A stretch of 64,000 nucleotides of DNA from JBLIRR01 sp049472395 (GCA_049472395.1 JBLIRR010000028.1:1-64000), one strand, 5' to 3'; positions 18,106 to 26,356 are shown, counted from the stretch's first letter. The notes: generated by a model not told the origin, from the sequence alone. Made by a program: numbers and translations.

Positions 18106-18296
18106 AATTTTTCCTCTTAATTTTATTTTATCAATATATCAATAGCAGTAAGGGGAAAAGAGGCAGAAAAGCTATTGGATTTGCAAACAAAGCCGTCAAT
18201 CCGGAAATAAGGCTCTTTCTGGTTTCAGTCCCTGGCAGACATAGCGGAAGCATAATTAATGAAAAAATAAAAAGGTTGATCTATATTCACTACTAA

Positions 18297-19967
18297 CTAC
18301 CGGAGGAGGACTAACTCGACTCTTCGATTCTGTGCACGACCCTCCGGCGTGTCGTTAGAGGCAATCGGCTTTAAGGGCCCATAGCCTACAATTGAAAGTT
18401 GTGATGCACTAATCCCCTTCATTACTAAATATTCCATCACTGCTCTGGCCCTGTTTTTGGAAAGTTTCATATTGTATGATTCTTTTCCGATATTATCTGT
18501 ATGTCCCTGAATCGCTACTCTTAAGGCAGTATTACTTTTAAAAACAGCAACGATTTCATCCAAAAGAGGATATGACTGCGGTTTAATCTCCCATTTATTT
18601 GTATCGAACTCAAGATTTTCAAGAACCCAGCACCCTTTCCTGTTAACCCTTGCATTTTGAGGTGTCTCAGGACATCCATCGAGGTAGTCATAGATGCCGT
18701 CACCATCACTATCCTTGGGGCAACCCGCGTCGTCTACAGGCACACTGCTTGCAGTTCCTGGACAATTGTCCTGATAATCCTGCACGCCATCATAATCACT
18801 ATCCTTGGGACAACCGGAATTGTCCACCATAATACCCGCTGAGGTTTCGGGGCATCTGTCCTGATAATCATAGACGCCGTCACCATCACTATCCTTGGGG
18901 CAACCGGCTTCGTCTGCAGACACACCGCTTGCAGTTCCCGGACAATTGTCCTGATAATCCGGAATAGTATCACCATCACTATCCTTGGGACAACCGGAAT
19001 TGTCCACCATAATACCCGCTGAGGTTTCGGGGCATCTATCCTGATAGTCATAGACGCCATCACCATCGCTATCCTTGGGGCAACCGCTCTCATCTACCGA
19101 TACAGTGCCGGGGGTTTTTGGACATTTATCCCGATAATCCGGAATAGTATCACCATCATTATCCCTGGGACAACCAGCCTCTTCTACCAAAACACCTTTT
19201 GGGGTGTCTGTACATTTGTCCTTATAATCTGGAACACCATCGCTGTCGCTATCCACAGGGCATCCGAAGCTATTCACCGGTATGCCCGCTGGTGTGCCAG
19301 GGCACTTATCCACATTGTCATAGACACCATCGCCATCCCTATCTTCAGGAAGGGGAGGTGGAATCACTTTCTTCTTTTCACCTCCAAAGCAATAACTAAG
19401 CCCCACGGTACAGGAAAGATTATTTTTTTTCTTATCAACATTAAAGGAGATCAAGTGTCGTATATCTCCCCGCAAGGCTAGAGACTTATTAAAAAAATAT
19501 TTTAAACCTGTTCCATAATTGACTAGGAAATCCATATTACTCGTCCATTTTTTGTTATCCCGCGGGAAATTGCCGATACCAGCGGCAAGGTAAGGGATTA
19601 ATTTCTGAGAAGGCATGAAATGATAAAGGCCATCAAGGTGATGGAGATAGGCATCCATGTTGTGTCCATCTATTTCTGATTCTGTGTCAATATAGCTAAA
19701 GATAGCCTCGCCACACCAATTCTTATCGAAGTTATAGCCCAATCCCAATCCGTAGGTTAGACCATTCTTGTAATTCTGATTGCCTTCAAAAATATAGCCA
19801 CCGATAAAAGGGGTTAGCGTAAATGAGCCAGATTTCGTTTCAGCCCTACTAAGAGTGAAATTAAACGGAATAGAAGATAGTAGACAAATTAGGATTATGA
19901 CACTGAAATAGGCGCATTTTTTCTTTAATATAACTTTTGACATCTCTGAAATTTTTTTATTCATCAT
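18297..19967 (-). CDS. OmpA-family protein with eight thrombospondin type-3 repeats
   Basis: 556 residues. The signal peptide lies within residues about 15-42. An N-terminal eight-stranded-type barrel (about 43-195) ends at GLSYCFGG. A Pro-rich hinge (PPPLPED) leads to eight 30-residue repeats (208-447) of the form D-x-D-x-D-G-x-x-D-x-x-D-x-C-P-x-T ... G-C-P, calcium-binding TSP3-like units. The C-terminal OmpA/MotB domain (about 450-556) has QGHTDNIGKESYNMKLS and RAQNRRVEL, which bind peptidoglycan. The protein tethers the outer membrane to the wall, with the Ca-binding rod as spacer. Each repeat keeps its Cys pair. There is a strong ORF in the opposite frames of the repeat region, caused only by repeat composition. 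Confidence 0.92.
   Translation of the reverse strand: MMNKKISEMSKVILKKKCAYFSVIILICLLSSIPFNFTLSRAETKSGSFTLTPFIGGYIFEGNQNYKNGLTYGLGLGYNFDKNWCGEAIFSYIDTESEIDGHNMDAYLHHLDGLYHFMPSQKLIPYLAAGIGNFPRDNKKWTSNMDFLVNYGTGLKYFFNKSLALRGDIRHLISFNVDKKKNNLSCTVGLSYCFGGEKKKVIPPPLPEDRDGDGVYDNVDKCPGTPAGIPVNSFGCPVDSDSDGVPDYKDKCTDTPKGVLVEEAGCPRDNDGDTIPDYRDKCPKTPGTVSVDESGCPKDSDGDGVYDYQDRCPETSAGIMVDNSGCPKDSDGDTIPDYQDNCPGTASGVSADEAGCPKDSDGDGVYDYQDRCPETSAGIMVDNSGCPKDSDYDGVQDYQDNCPGTASSVPVDDAGCPKDSDGDGIYDYLDGCPETPQNARVNRKGCWVLENLEFDTNKWEIKPQSYPLLDEIVAVFKSNTALRVAIQGHTDNIGKESYNMKLSKNRARAVMEYLVMKGISASQLSIVGYGPLKPIASNDTPEGRAQNRRVELVLLR
18627..19346 (-). repeat. Eight tandem 90-bp TSP3-coding repeats
   Basis: Eight in-frame 90-bp units. 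Units 4 and 6 encode identical 30-residue peptides, and units 4-5 and 6-7 look like a duplicated pair, suggesting recent expansion by unequal recombination. The repeat number may vary between strains. Confidence 0.85.
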
Positions 19968-20198
19968 GACAATAAGCTCTTCTCCTGTTTATTCTACCTT
20001 ACGGAAATACTCAAGCATTTTTGCCTTTAATTGTCCTTTAGATACCGTTATCAAGATGTTCCTCCCTATAATAGGGTAGGTAACCTTAGGCATGATTAAG
20101 ATAACATATTATTTTTATTAATTCAACCAATACTCCTTTGATAAAAATGATCTTATCATTGATTTCTGATACAGTGCCAACTCGAAAAGCTGATATAA

Positions 20199-20759
20199 TT
20201 AATACAATTTTAACTGCAATGAGTGGTGAAAATTTAAAAATCTTGTACAATGCCTTTTTTGATCATCTTTAACTCTATGTTCCTGAATAAATAATGTTTG
20301 AAGCTGATATACAACAGAGGGAAAATATTTTGATCCTAAAATTCCCCACAGATGATTTTGTGTTTCAAAATCTAAGGAATATAAATTTACTATTAATTTT
20401 TTAATGGAACTATCTATAGCAGGGGTATTCTCACTGGTAAAAACATTTTTGCTTTGAAAAAATCCGATAACATCGGATAAGAAACCTAATCCTTCTTTAA
20501 AATTATTTTCAGGAAAATTAACCGCAAAAAGAATGCATAATGTGAGCCGCAATTCCGGATTAACATGACTTATTTGATTATTCTGTCGCGCAATATGATT
20601 AGGTTGTGATTTTAGTATCTTCTCTTCATGTATGTTTATTAAAGATAAGCATAATTTAATCGTTGAATCTTGATTGTGGGCGGGTAAGTTCACTGGACCG
20701 AAAATCCTCGGTGAGGCATAGGCTATAACCCAAAATATATTTTTTATATAACGATTCAT
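20199..20759 (-). CDS. Orphan Pvc16/DUF4255-like protein (contractile injection system family)
   Basis: 186 residues. The core LCLSLINIHEEKILKS ... VNPELRLTLCILFAVNF ... FLSDVIGFFQSKNVFTS ... LWGILGSKYFPSVVYQLQTL follows the DUF4255/Pvc16 pattern seen in extracellular contractile injection systems (PVC, Afp, MAC) and in some phage-tail-like loci, where the protein is thought to act at the end of the tail or in its assembly. The first about 20 family residues are replaced by FWVIAYASPRIF, and an upstream stop prevents extension, so the N-terminus may be degraded. No sheath, tube, baseplate or AAA gene is nearby, so it is an orphan. Confidence 0.6.
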   Translation of the reverse strand: MNRYIKNIFWVIAYASPRIFGPVNLPAHNQDSTIKLCLSLINIHEEKILKSQPNHIARQNNQISHVNPELRLTLCILFAVNFPENNFKEGLGFLSDVIGFFQSKNVFTSENTPAIDSSIKKLIVNLYSLDFETQNHLWGILGSKYFPSVVYQLQTLFIQEHRVKDDQKRHCTRFLNFHHSLQLKLY

Positions 20760-21052
20760 TTTTTTACTTGACCTTTTAATATTAAATTGATATTTTTATA
20801 TTGATTTTCATATTTGTTATTTTGATAAAATAATATAGGAATTATCCATAACAGGCTCTTTACAGCTCTTCAATATTTGTACATTCAGTTTCTTTATATA
20901 ATAGGGATTTTGGATTAATTTGAATGTCCAATTTTAAAGTCAATAAAATTAATGTGTTATGACAATATATTTGAAAGTGAGTAGAGAGTTTGCATAATTA
21001 ATGTATTTTTATTAAATCCTATTAACAAAACTTAAAATGGAGGTAACTTATT
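20760..21052. other. Divergent promoter region
   Basis: 293 very AT-rich bases between the divergent DUF4255 and GH13 genes. It must hold both promoters, but I see no distinct operator. AATGGAGG before 21053 is the GH13 ribosome site. Confidence 0.4.
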
Positions 21053-22912
21053 ATGAAACTTTTACCACTTGATCAACTGGGCCCACATGAATTAGCCAAT
21101 AATAAAATACGTTTTGGTTTTTTACTTCCATGGGTGTCAGCTGAGAATGGAAATAAGTTATCGGTGAAAATTATTCATGAAACCGACCAATTTCTTCAAA
21201 CGATTCCATGTAAACAATTTCCTCTTACACACTCAGTACTCCCAATATACGGAGATTTTTGGAGTGGAGAAATTTCAATTAAACCGCAAGACCGGCCTAC
21301 TGCTAAATCTGCTTGGGGAACACCTGGACGTTATATATACAGATTTGAACTGGAAAGTCCATTGTTAGATTACCCACTCGATTGGATTATTGATCCTTAT
21401 GCACGTGAATATGGAATTGGAAGACAGTCAGCCTTTACACTTGGTTATCAAGATGATCCTTGGGGCACAATTGAAAATACATGGAAAACACCCATGCTTA
21501 AAGATATTATTGCATATGAAATCATGTTACATGAATTTATGTTTGATTTACAACGCGCTCAGGAAAAACTTCCTTATTTGCATGATTTAGGTATTAACTG
21601 TCTGGAAATAATGCCGGTAGCCAATGTAGATCGCTCGATTGATTGGGGTTTTGAACCGGTTGGTCCGTTTGGTCTCGATGAACGGTTTGGAAAGCGCAAG
21701 GATCTTCAGAAATTTATTCAGGCTGCGCATGAACATGATATTGCAATAGTATTGGATATGATTTATGGCCATACCGGACGGAATTTTGCCTACGAGCAAA
21801 TTTATAGTAAACTTCAATACCATGAGAATCCTTTCATGGGACCATATGCCAAAGATATGTTTGGCCCCAGTACCGATTATTATCGTGAATTTACACGTGA
21901 TTTCTATTTCACAGCCAATTATTACTGGTTGGATCGCTATCATATTGATGGTATTCGTTATGACTGTGTTCCAAATTATTATATAAATTGTGAAGATGAG
22001 GGTTACTCAAATTTGGTCTATAATACGTATAAAAAAGTGAAAGCGACGAACGGAGCAGGACATTGGCAACGTTTTTTTTCAAATGGGGATATAAATCTAA
22101 TCCAATGTGCTGAGCAGTTAGAAAAGCCTATTGAGATTGTCGAAAAAACCTATAGTAATTGCACATGGCAAAATGGAACCCTTAGCGCTGCAAATGATGT
22201 AGCGGCCGGTCAGTTTGGACGACTTTATAATTTTGGTATGCAATTGGGACTTGATGGTTATCCTGAAATAGAAAACCATGGAGATGATACCATCAAAAAA
22301 AGTGCGTTCCAATATACGGGAAATCATGATCATGCTCAGTTTATCTGTCGTTTTGGTACCAATTCACTTTATAAAGATGTTTTAAAGGAAGGAAAACGGG
22401 AAAATTGGTATAAAGTCCAACCATTCATCATTGGACAATTATTAGCCAAAGGAATACCGATGCTTTGGCAAGGACAGGAAATTGTGGAAAACTATGATGT
22501 ACTGGATAGTGGACCAGCTCGTATTGGCACGCTAAGACCGGTTCGATGGGAACGGTTCTATGATCACGTGGGTTCATCTATGATTCGTCTCTTCCGTAAA
22601 TTAATTGCATTACGAAAACAAGAACCGGTTTTTCGACGTGGAGATCATTATTTTATTAATAATTGGGATTATCATCAGTGGCGTGGATTGCTGTTATTTA
22701 AACGCTATAATGAGGATGCCTTAGCATTAGTAGCACTCAATTTTTCGGAATACGATCATGCAGTAGACTTTACATTCGATCGTGATGGAGATTACCATGA
22801 GCAACTGCATGGAAAAGATGCTCCTAACTTAAACTTATTAGGTATACATGCAGGAAACACAAAAACATTAAATATCCCATCACACTATGGACGTGTATGG
22901 TTAACACATTAA
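21053..22912 (+). CDS. GH13 alpha-amylase-family enzyme, branching-enzyme-like
   Basis: 619 residues. N-terminal CBM48-like beta domain (1-110), then a (beta/alpha)8 barrel. Region I is in VLDMIYGHTG. Region II is HIDGIRYDCVPNY with nucleophile Asp304. The likely acid/base Glu is in IQCAEQLEKP. Region IV is TGNHDHAQF with Asp426. Motifs such as LGINCLEIMPVA and DWGFEPVGPFG resemble 1,4-alpha-glucan branching enzymes and malto-oligosyltrehalose trehalohydrolases. It is cytoplasmic (no signal peptide). It should act on alpha-1,4-glucans (glycogen-type storage or trehalose formation). No other glycogen gene is adjacent. The start has an ATGGAGG ribosome site. Confidence 0.85.
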   Translation: MKLLPLDQLGPHELANNKIRFGFLLPWVSAENGNKLSVKIIHETDQFLQTIPCKQFPLTHSVLPIYGDFWSGEISIKPQDRPTAKSAWGTPGRYIYRFELESPLLDYPLDWIIDPYAREYGIGRQSAFTLGYQDDPWGTIENTWKTPMLKDIIAYEIMLHEFMFDLQRAQEKLPYLHDLGINCLEIMPVANVDRSIDWGFEPVGPFGLDERFGKRKDLQKFIQAAHEHDIAIVLDMIYGHTGRNFAYEQIYSKLQYHENPFMGPYAKDMFGPSTDYYREFTRDFYFTANYYWLDRYHIDGIRYDCVPNYYINCEDEGYSNLVYNTYKKVKATNGAGHWQRFFSNGDINLIQCAEQLEKPIEIVEKTYSNCTWQNGTLSAANDVAAGQFGRLYNFGMQLGLDGYPEIENHGDDTIKKSAFQYTGNHDHAQFICRFGTNSLYKDVLKEGKRENWYKVQPFIIGQLLAKGIPMLWQGQEIVENYDVLDSGPARIGTLRPVRWERFYDHVGSSMIRLFRKLIALRKQEPVFRRGDHYFINNWDYHQWRGLLLFKRYNEDALALVALNFSEYDHAVDFTFDRDGDYHEQLHGKDAPNLNLLGIHAGNTKTLNIPSHYGRVWLTH

Positions 22913-23170
22913 CTATATAGAGGGAAATACCATACCAAGAAATCGCATTTCTGAGCCTGAAAGGACTATACATAAAGAATTGAGAATAGTACAGTTATTA
23001 TAAAAACAGTTTATTGCTATTTTATAGTGTCCCTGCTTTATGAGCAAGGTGCGGCTGCCCTCAGCATCGAGACGTACGTCCGGTGCGGGTGGCATTGGAT
23101 GCGGGTGATTATAGGGATTGGAGTAAGTATGGACATAGCCTGGAATAAAATGTCTTTTTACGCGTGCCAT
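22913..23170 (-). pseudogene. RAYT-like transposase start fragment
   Basis: The minus-strand frame from 23170 begins MARVKRHFIPGYV, close to the N-terminus of REP-associated tyrosine (Y1) transposases, which continue ...WHITHRCHKK. After residue 13 the sequence is unrelated (HPHPMPPAPDVRLDAEGSR). The HUH and tyrosine motifs are absent. It is therefore a scar. It matters because a REP-like repeat lies about 110 bases away (23280-23372). Confidence 0.45.
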
Positions 23171-23255
23171 TATTGATTATAGCTATTAGCTTAAAAGTGT
23201 CATTTTAGGCTCAAAATGGGTTGTTTAAGGCCAAAATCAGCCCTAAAAATAGGCC

Positions 23256-23702
23256 TTATTCCCTTAATTTTAATAATTTACCGTGGTCCGACCCCAAGTA
23301 CGCAAGTACGGCAAGTACGTGCACAAGTACGTGGCAAGTACCACCAGTACCACAAGTACCACTATTTTTCATCCGACATAGATTAAAAAGCTTGAAATTA
23401 TGGGGATATATGTCTGCTCCTTGTTTTACAGGTTGAAGCTTTACACAAGGAAACTCCTCACATTCGAAACAGAATTCCAATCCCTTATCCTCAATGCATT
23501 TAAGTGTCTCACAGGGTTGCCCCAGATGTTTGCATCCATTCTCTGGCCGACATCCCTTACAGGCGACTTCTTCTGGATCTTTTTGGATTTTTAATGCAAA
23601 TTGCTTTTTCATTTCCTCTGTAATGTTTTCTTCATAAATTTCGCAATTGAAACAATCCAAGCCGCAAGGAGCGGATAATCTCCTTTTTGCTGTAGAATTC
23701 AT
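23256..23702 (-). CDS. DUF3795-like Cys-rich protein, C-terminus overrun by repeat
   Basis: 148 residues. Cys-rich zinc-finger-like pattern: SAPCGLDCFNCEIYEE, VACKGCRPENGCKHLG, CIEDKGLEFCFECEEFPC, ending ...HNFKLFNLCRMKN. This matches DUF3795 proteins. The paralogue at 24713-25192 continues after FNLCRIKN with IGIERWAKEE and about 15 more residues. Here the frame instead runs into a GTACTTG repeat (TCGTGGTCHVLVHVLAVLAYLG), so the native C-terminus is lost. It probably binds metal. Function unknown. The AAAGGAGG ribosome site is good. It may be a damaged but still expressed copy. Confidence 0.7.
   Translation of the reverse strand: MNSTAKRRLSAPCGLDCFNCEIYEENITEEMKKQFALKIQKDPEEVACKGCRPENGCKHLGQPCETLKCIEDKGLEFCFECEEFPCVKLQPVKQGADIYPHNFKLFNLCRMKNSGTCGTGGTCHVLVHVLAVLAYLGSDHGKLLKLRE
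23280..23372. repeat. REP-like element with seven AGTAC tandem units
   Basis: ACCGTGGTCCGACCCC followed by seven irregular CAAGTAC-type units with 1-5 base spacers. The 'GTGGTC...CCCC' head is like the sequences that accompany RAYT transposases. The element lies inside the 3' end of the first DUF3795 gene, next to a RAYT N-terminal scar. Confidence 0.6.
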
Positions 23703-23749
23703 TTTTTCCTCCTTTTCTTTGAGGTTTTTGAAAATTTTTTAAAATACAG

Positions 23750-23780
23750 TAACTTACCCAGGATAATCCCAGGTAAGTTA
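23750..23780 (-). terminator. Probable intrinsic terminator after 23827-24399 gene
   Basis: TAACTTACC and GGTAAGTTA form a perfect 9-bp stem. On the minus strand it is followed by CTGTATTTT and then A/T-rich bases. It lies 47 bases beyond the stop of the gene at 23827-24399 and before the next minus-strand gene. Confidence 0.5.
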
Positions 23781-23826
23781 TCTGCGACATCTATTATTGA
23801 CCGCATTCGCCTCTGAAAAAGGACTG

Positions 23827-24399
23827 CTATTCTTCGTAGAGAGGAGTAACAGGATCAGCATACGAAGTATTAAGATCAAATTGATTAATCTTCTCTCCAT
23901 TTACCCAGATTGTATATGCACCATATTTATAACTTCCCAATGATATTGTCTCTTCAAATGGCTCTTCGACATCAATGCAAGGTATATCGGGCTCTACAAG
24001 AGAGTATAGATCGACCATAATGCGATTTTGATTGTCTGGTTTAGATACTTTGGCCCGCAACTGGTGGCATGGAGTTGAAAGGCTGCCCTTCAATAGCAAT
24101 CTTACCTGTACCGGAAAGCTTTCTAGAAGAAGAAGATCGGTCTCTCTCACATAGACCGAATGTCGTAGCAAATTGCTGTCCCCAGGTTTTGGCCCGAGGG
24201 GACCCTGGATATACAACTGTGAATCATCTGAAGGGGGATATGTTCTCTTATCCTCCCATATGATTACCTCATCCCTTTTTTCAGAATAAAAATCCGGACA
24301 CTTCCCATCACCCCAGCCTGAAAAACCTCCATCAGCGTGTGGCAAATGATTTGCGAGAAGTATTGACCTTGTATAACTATTGTCCATATCCTTATCCAA
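23827..24399 (-). CDS. Hypothetical protein with beta-sandwich-like C-terminal domain
   Basis: 190 residues. The C-terminal half (LESFPVQVRLLLKGSLSTPC, QLRAKVSKPDNQNRIMVDLY, IPCIDVEEPFEETISLGSY, YTIWVNGEKINQFDL) reads like a conserved beta-rich extracytoplasmic domain that I recall from lipoproteins of other phyla such as Chloroflexota. The N-terminal half is low in known motifs. No signal peptide is seen in this frame, so the true N-terminus may be lost or lie in another frame. It lies between the two DUF3795 genes. Function unknown. Confidence 0.55.
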   Translation of the reverse strand: MDKDMDNSYTRSILLANHLPHADGGFSGWGDGKCPDFYSEKRDEVIIWEDKRTYPPSDDSQLYIQGPLGPKPGDSNLLRHSVYVRETDLLLLESFPVQVRLLLKGSLSTPCHQLRAKVSKPDNQNRIMVDLYSLVEPDIPCIDVEEPFEETISLGSYKYGAYTIWVNGEKINQFDLNTSYADPVTPLYEE

Positions 24400-24712
24400 C
24401 TCCCAATCACCATTTAAATAACGCTAGAATTTCAAAAATTCGGGTGCGCCCTTTTTATAGTCCTGGTGCATTGGATTTGACATGAGTACTTTCCATAGCT
24501 TTTCTGTTATTGCTGGATCAGTTTCTTTATTATTCTCTTTTATTTTCGTTAATGCTTCTTGAAAACAATGACTTGGGGTAATAATTTTTGAATAACAACT
24601 TATTGTATTTTTATGGTATTTACTACCCTAACGCGGCCTTCAGCCTTGAGCGAAGCGAGTCTCGGGCTGAAAGGGGAGGTTATGCTATTTTGAGACCTTG
24701 CTCCCAAGTGTG
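24400..24712. other. Intergenic region with one hairpin element
   Basis: Contains ATTCGGGTGCGCC and a short open stretch without start. A hairpin, CCTTCAGCC ... GGCTGAAAGG, lies at 24637-24674 with GAGCGAAGCGAG in the loop, the form of a small GC-rich intergenic repeat. No gene recognised. Confidence 0.45.
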
Positions 24713-25192
24713 TTATAAGGTCCAAGTTCCATAATAATATTTGTCAAGGATATCGCCTGCCTCCTCTTTTGCCCATCTTTCAATACCTATGTTTTTTATC
24801 CGGCAGAGATTAAAGACTTTCGTATTATGCGGTTTCATGGCTTGGTCACTGTATGGATGGAGATATTCGCATGGGAAATCCTTGCATTCAGCACATGTTT
24901 TCATATCAGTTCTTTCAATACATTTGTAAACCCTGCATTCCATGGCAAGATGGGCACATTTACCACCCTCAGCCCTGCATCCTCTACATTTAATTTCATC
25001 TGTGGAAAGATTAAGAACGCCCGCGATCATTTCGGCCATTTTCTGGTCAAACTGTGCCAAATAAAGATAACACTCAAAGCAAGGCAATCCACAGGGAGCG
25101 GTCATATATTCATAATTTACTGTTTCATTTTGGCGTTTTCTCTTTATTTCTCTTCCCATTTCCCTGATTTTCAGTAACATTTCCTTACTCAT
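24713..25192 (-). CDS. DUF3795-like Cys-rich protein (intact paralogue)
   Basis: 159 residues. An N-terminal basic helix (MLLKIREMGREIKRKRQN) precedes the Cys-rich core: TAPCGLPCFECYLYLA, IKCRGCRAEGGKCAHLAMEC, CIERTDMKTCAECKDFPC, then HNTKVFNLCRIKNIG. The terminal part ERWAKEEAGDILDKYYYG is intact. Arrangement and spacing of Cys match the paralogue at 23256-23702 and the DUF3795 family, which is common in anaerobes and presumed metal-binding. An AAAGGAGC ribosome site precedes the ATG. Confidence 0.75.
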   Translation of the reverse strand: MSKEMLLKIREMGREIKRKRQNETVNYEYMTAPCGLPCFECYLYLAQFDQKMAEMIAGVLNLSTDEIKCRGCRAEGGKCAHLAMECRVYKCIERTDMKTCAECKDFPCEYLHPYSDQAMKPHNTKVFNLCRIKNIGIERWAKEEAGDILDKYYYGTWTL

Positions 25193-25240
25193 GATAATAG
25201 CTCCTTTAAAATAAAAGATAGTTTCACTTTTCCTTGCTCT

Positions 25241-25270
25241 ATAATAATGTTCTTAGGTTAACATTATTAT
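25241..25270. repeat. 11-bp inverted repeat upstream of DUF3795 gene
   Basis: ATAATAATGTT and AACATTATTAT are perfect inverted arms around an 8-base loop, 49 bases upstream of the DUF3795 start codon at 25192. It could be an operator or a weak transcription stop for the gene at 25444-25668. It is followed by A/T-rich direct repeats. Confidence 0.45.
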
Positions 25271-25443
25271 AATAAAATAAAAATTATAATAAAATAAAAA
25301 CTCCCTCAAATTTCCTTTCTTACTAATCTAATTATTTATTTGTTCTACTCGAAGTTGTTGATTCTGAATCCTACCACAGAATGTGTGTGACAGACAAAAT
25401 CAATGGACGTTTAAATTTTTTTCTTGAACAGAAAATACAGAAT

Positions 25444-25668
25444 TCATTTTTTGAACTTATTATTTCTTAGAGCAGCTTCGAGAACTTTTTTAAACTTTTC
25501 TGGATTTTTTACATCCGATTCTTGAACTTCGATTTTTTCAATTTGATCAAAAGGGATGGTTATAAGACCAACGTGAGTAACAAACTCTAAATGATCCTCA
25601 TATATTCTATATTCCTGCCATAAACTTTTAAATGTAGACTCTGAAATATAAATTGCTTTCTCTTTCAT
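25444..25668 (-). CDS. Small hypothetical protein (74 aa)
   Basis: MKEKAIYISESTFKSLWQEY, then IYEDHLEFVTHVGLITIPFD, followed by a Lys-rich helical tail. The strand-turn pattern with 'HLEF...G.ITIPFDQIEKI' resembles small PH-like/SHOCT-neighbour domains. An AGGGAGC ribosome site precedes the ATG. Coding potential is good, function unknown. Confidence 0.6.
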   Translation of the reverse strand: MKEKAIYISESTFKSLWQEYRIYEDHLEFVTHVGLITIPFDQIEKIEVQESDVKNPEKFKKVLEAALRNNKFKK

Positions 25669-25697
25669 GATTGAGCTCCCTTATGAAGATTTATTAG

Positions 25698-25810
25698 CCC
25701 TAATGTCAGCGTTCTCGCGCACGGTTTGCCGCGTCGCAGAGCAACGCTCTGTTGTGCTCCGGTCGCGGGTTTACAGGCACTATATGCAGATCGCGCTTGA
25801 TGTTGTTAGG
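25698..25810. repeat. GC-rich imperfect inverted repeat, attC-like (speculative)
   Basis: A compositionally foreign 113-base block. Its ends pair: CCCTAATGTCAGCG against CGCTTGATGTTGTTAGG, with one unpaired base inside TCAAGCG/CGCTGA as in integron attC sites, and further GC-rich self-complementary sequence between. The right core GTTAGG fits an attC R' box, but the left core is mutated (CCTAAT). No integrase is in the window. Confidence 0.3.
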
Positions 25811-26059
25811 AACCTTACTTCGTTAGTGTCTGATGGAGCAAACGGCATCCCCACATAGATTCGACACTTGTAGAACTCTGACTCCATTCATTGTTTGTCG
25901 TAACCCATATTTGTCAGAATTGAAATCCACCAGTTATATGAGTATGAATACCTATGTATTTCCATGTTTCTATGATTTTTTTAATAATTGTATTCACGCC
26001 TATTCCAAAATGTTGGAAAAATTCAGATTATATTCAATGCTTCAGAGATAGATTATCTA

Positions 26060-26356
26060 TTATAAATTTCTATCTATTGATTTACTAATTTCAGATATCA
26101 CATCCCCCAGTTGAGCACGAATTCTGCCGGCGGACACCGCCATCACTATAGAGAGGATCATTCCAATTTCATCCCTTGTAATGGTAATCTTTTTTGCCTT
26201 GGCAACGCCGAGGAAGTGGCGTATTCAAAACTCACAACCAAAAGCCATTGCAGCAGCCATTTGAATTAATAATGTTGTCTTTTGATCGAAACATTTATTG
26301 TGCCCTATTGATTTGGTAAATTCTGTAAAAAGTTTATCCTGTTTTTCTGGTAGCAT
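26060..26356 (-). CDS. AhpD/CMD-like redox protein, probable selenoprotein (TGA at codon 44)
   Basis: The frame starts at ATG 26356 with a strong AAAAGGAGA ribosome site and reads to TAA at 26060-26062 (98 codons), crossing one TGA at 26225-26227. Before it: KTTLLIQMAAAMAFGCEF. After it: IRHFLGVAKAKKITITRDEI and IVMAVSAGRIRAQLGD. Both halves belong to one carboxymuconolactone-decarboxylase/AhpD-like fold, and the TGA sits exactly where the second residue of the CxxC redox pair belongs (Cys41-x-x-Sec44). Cys/Sec AhpD-like proteins are a known bacterial selenoprotein group. Bases downstream of TGA can form small stem-loops (ACGCC/GGCGT; TTGC-CAAG-GCAA at +20 to +31). TGA is a normal stop elsewhere here. 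The alternative is a Cys-to-stop pseudogene. Confidence 0.7.

Noticed and set aside
18627..19346. Strong tandem repeat that could be taken for a CRISPR or satellite array, with long ORFs in the antisense frames
   Set aside because: It is the coding sequence of eight TSP3 repeats. Units are 90 bp, in frame, and without spacers. The antisense frames are composition shadows.
23294..23372. CAAGTAC array as a CRISPR-like array
   Set aside because: Units are only 5-8 bases with 0-5 base spacers, with no cas genes. It fits a short tandem or REP-like element.
25667..26051. Short plus-strand frames over the GC-rich block and downstream
   Set aside because: They owe their length to the GC-rich inverted repeat and have no ribosome site or family pattern.
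26225..26227. TGA as proof of an alternative genetic code
   Set aside because: TGA ends other convincing genes here (for example at 5731 and 43311). Selenocysteine or a nonsense mutation are the only reasonable readings.
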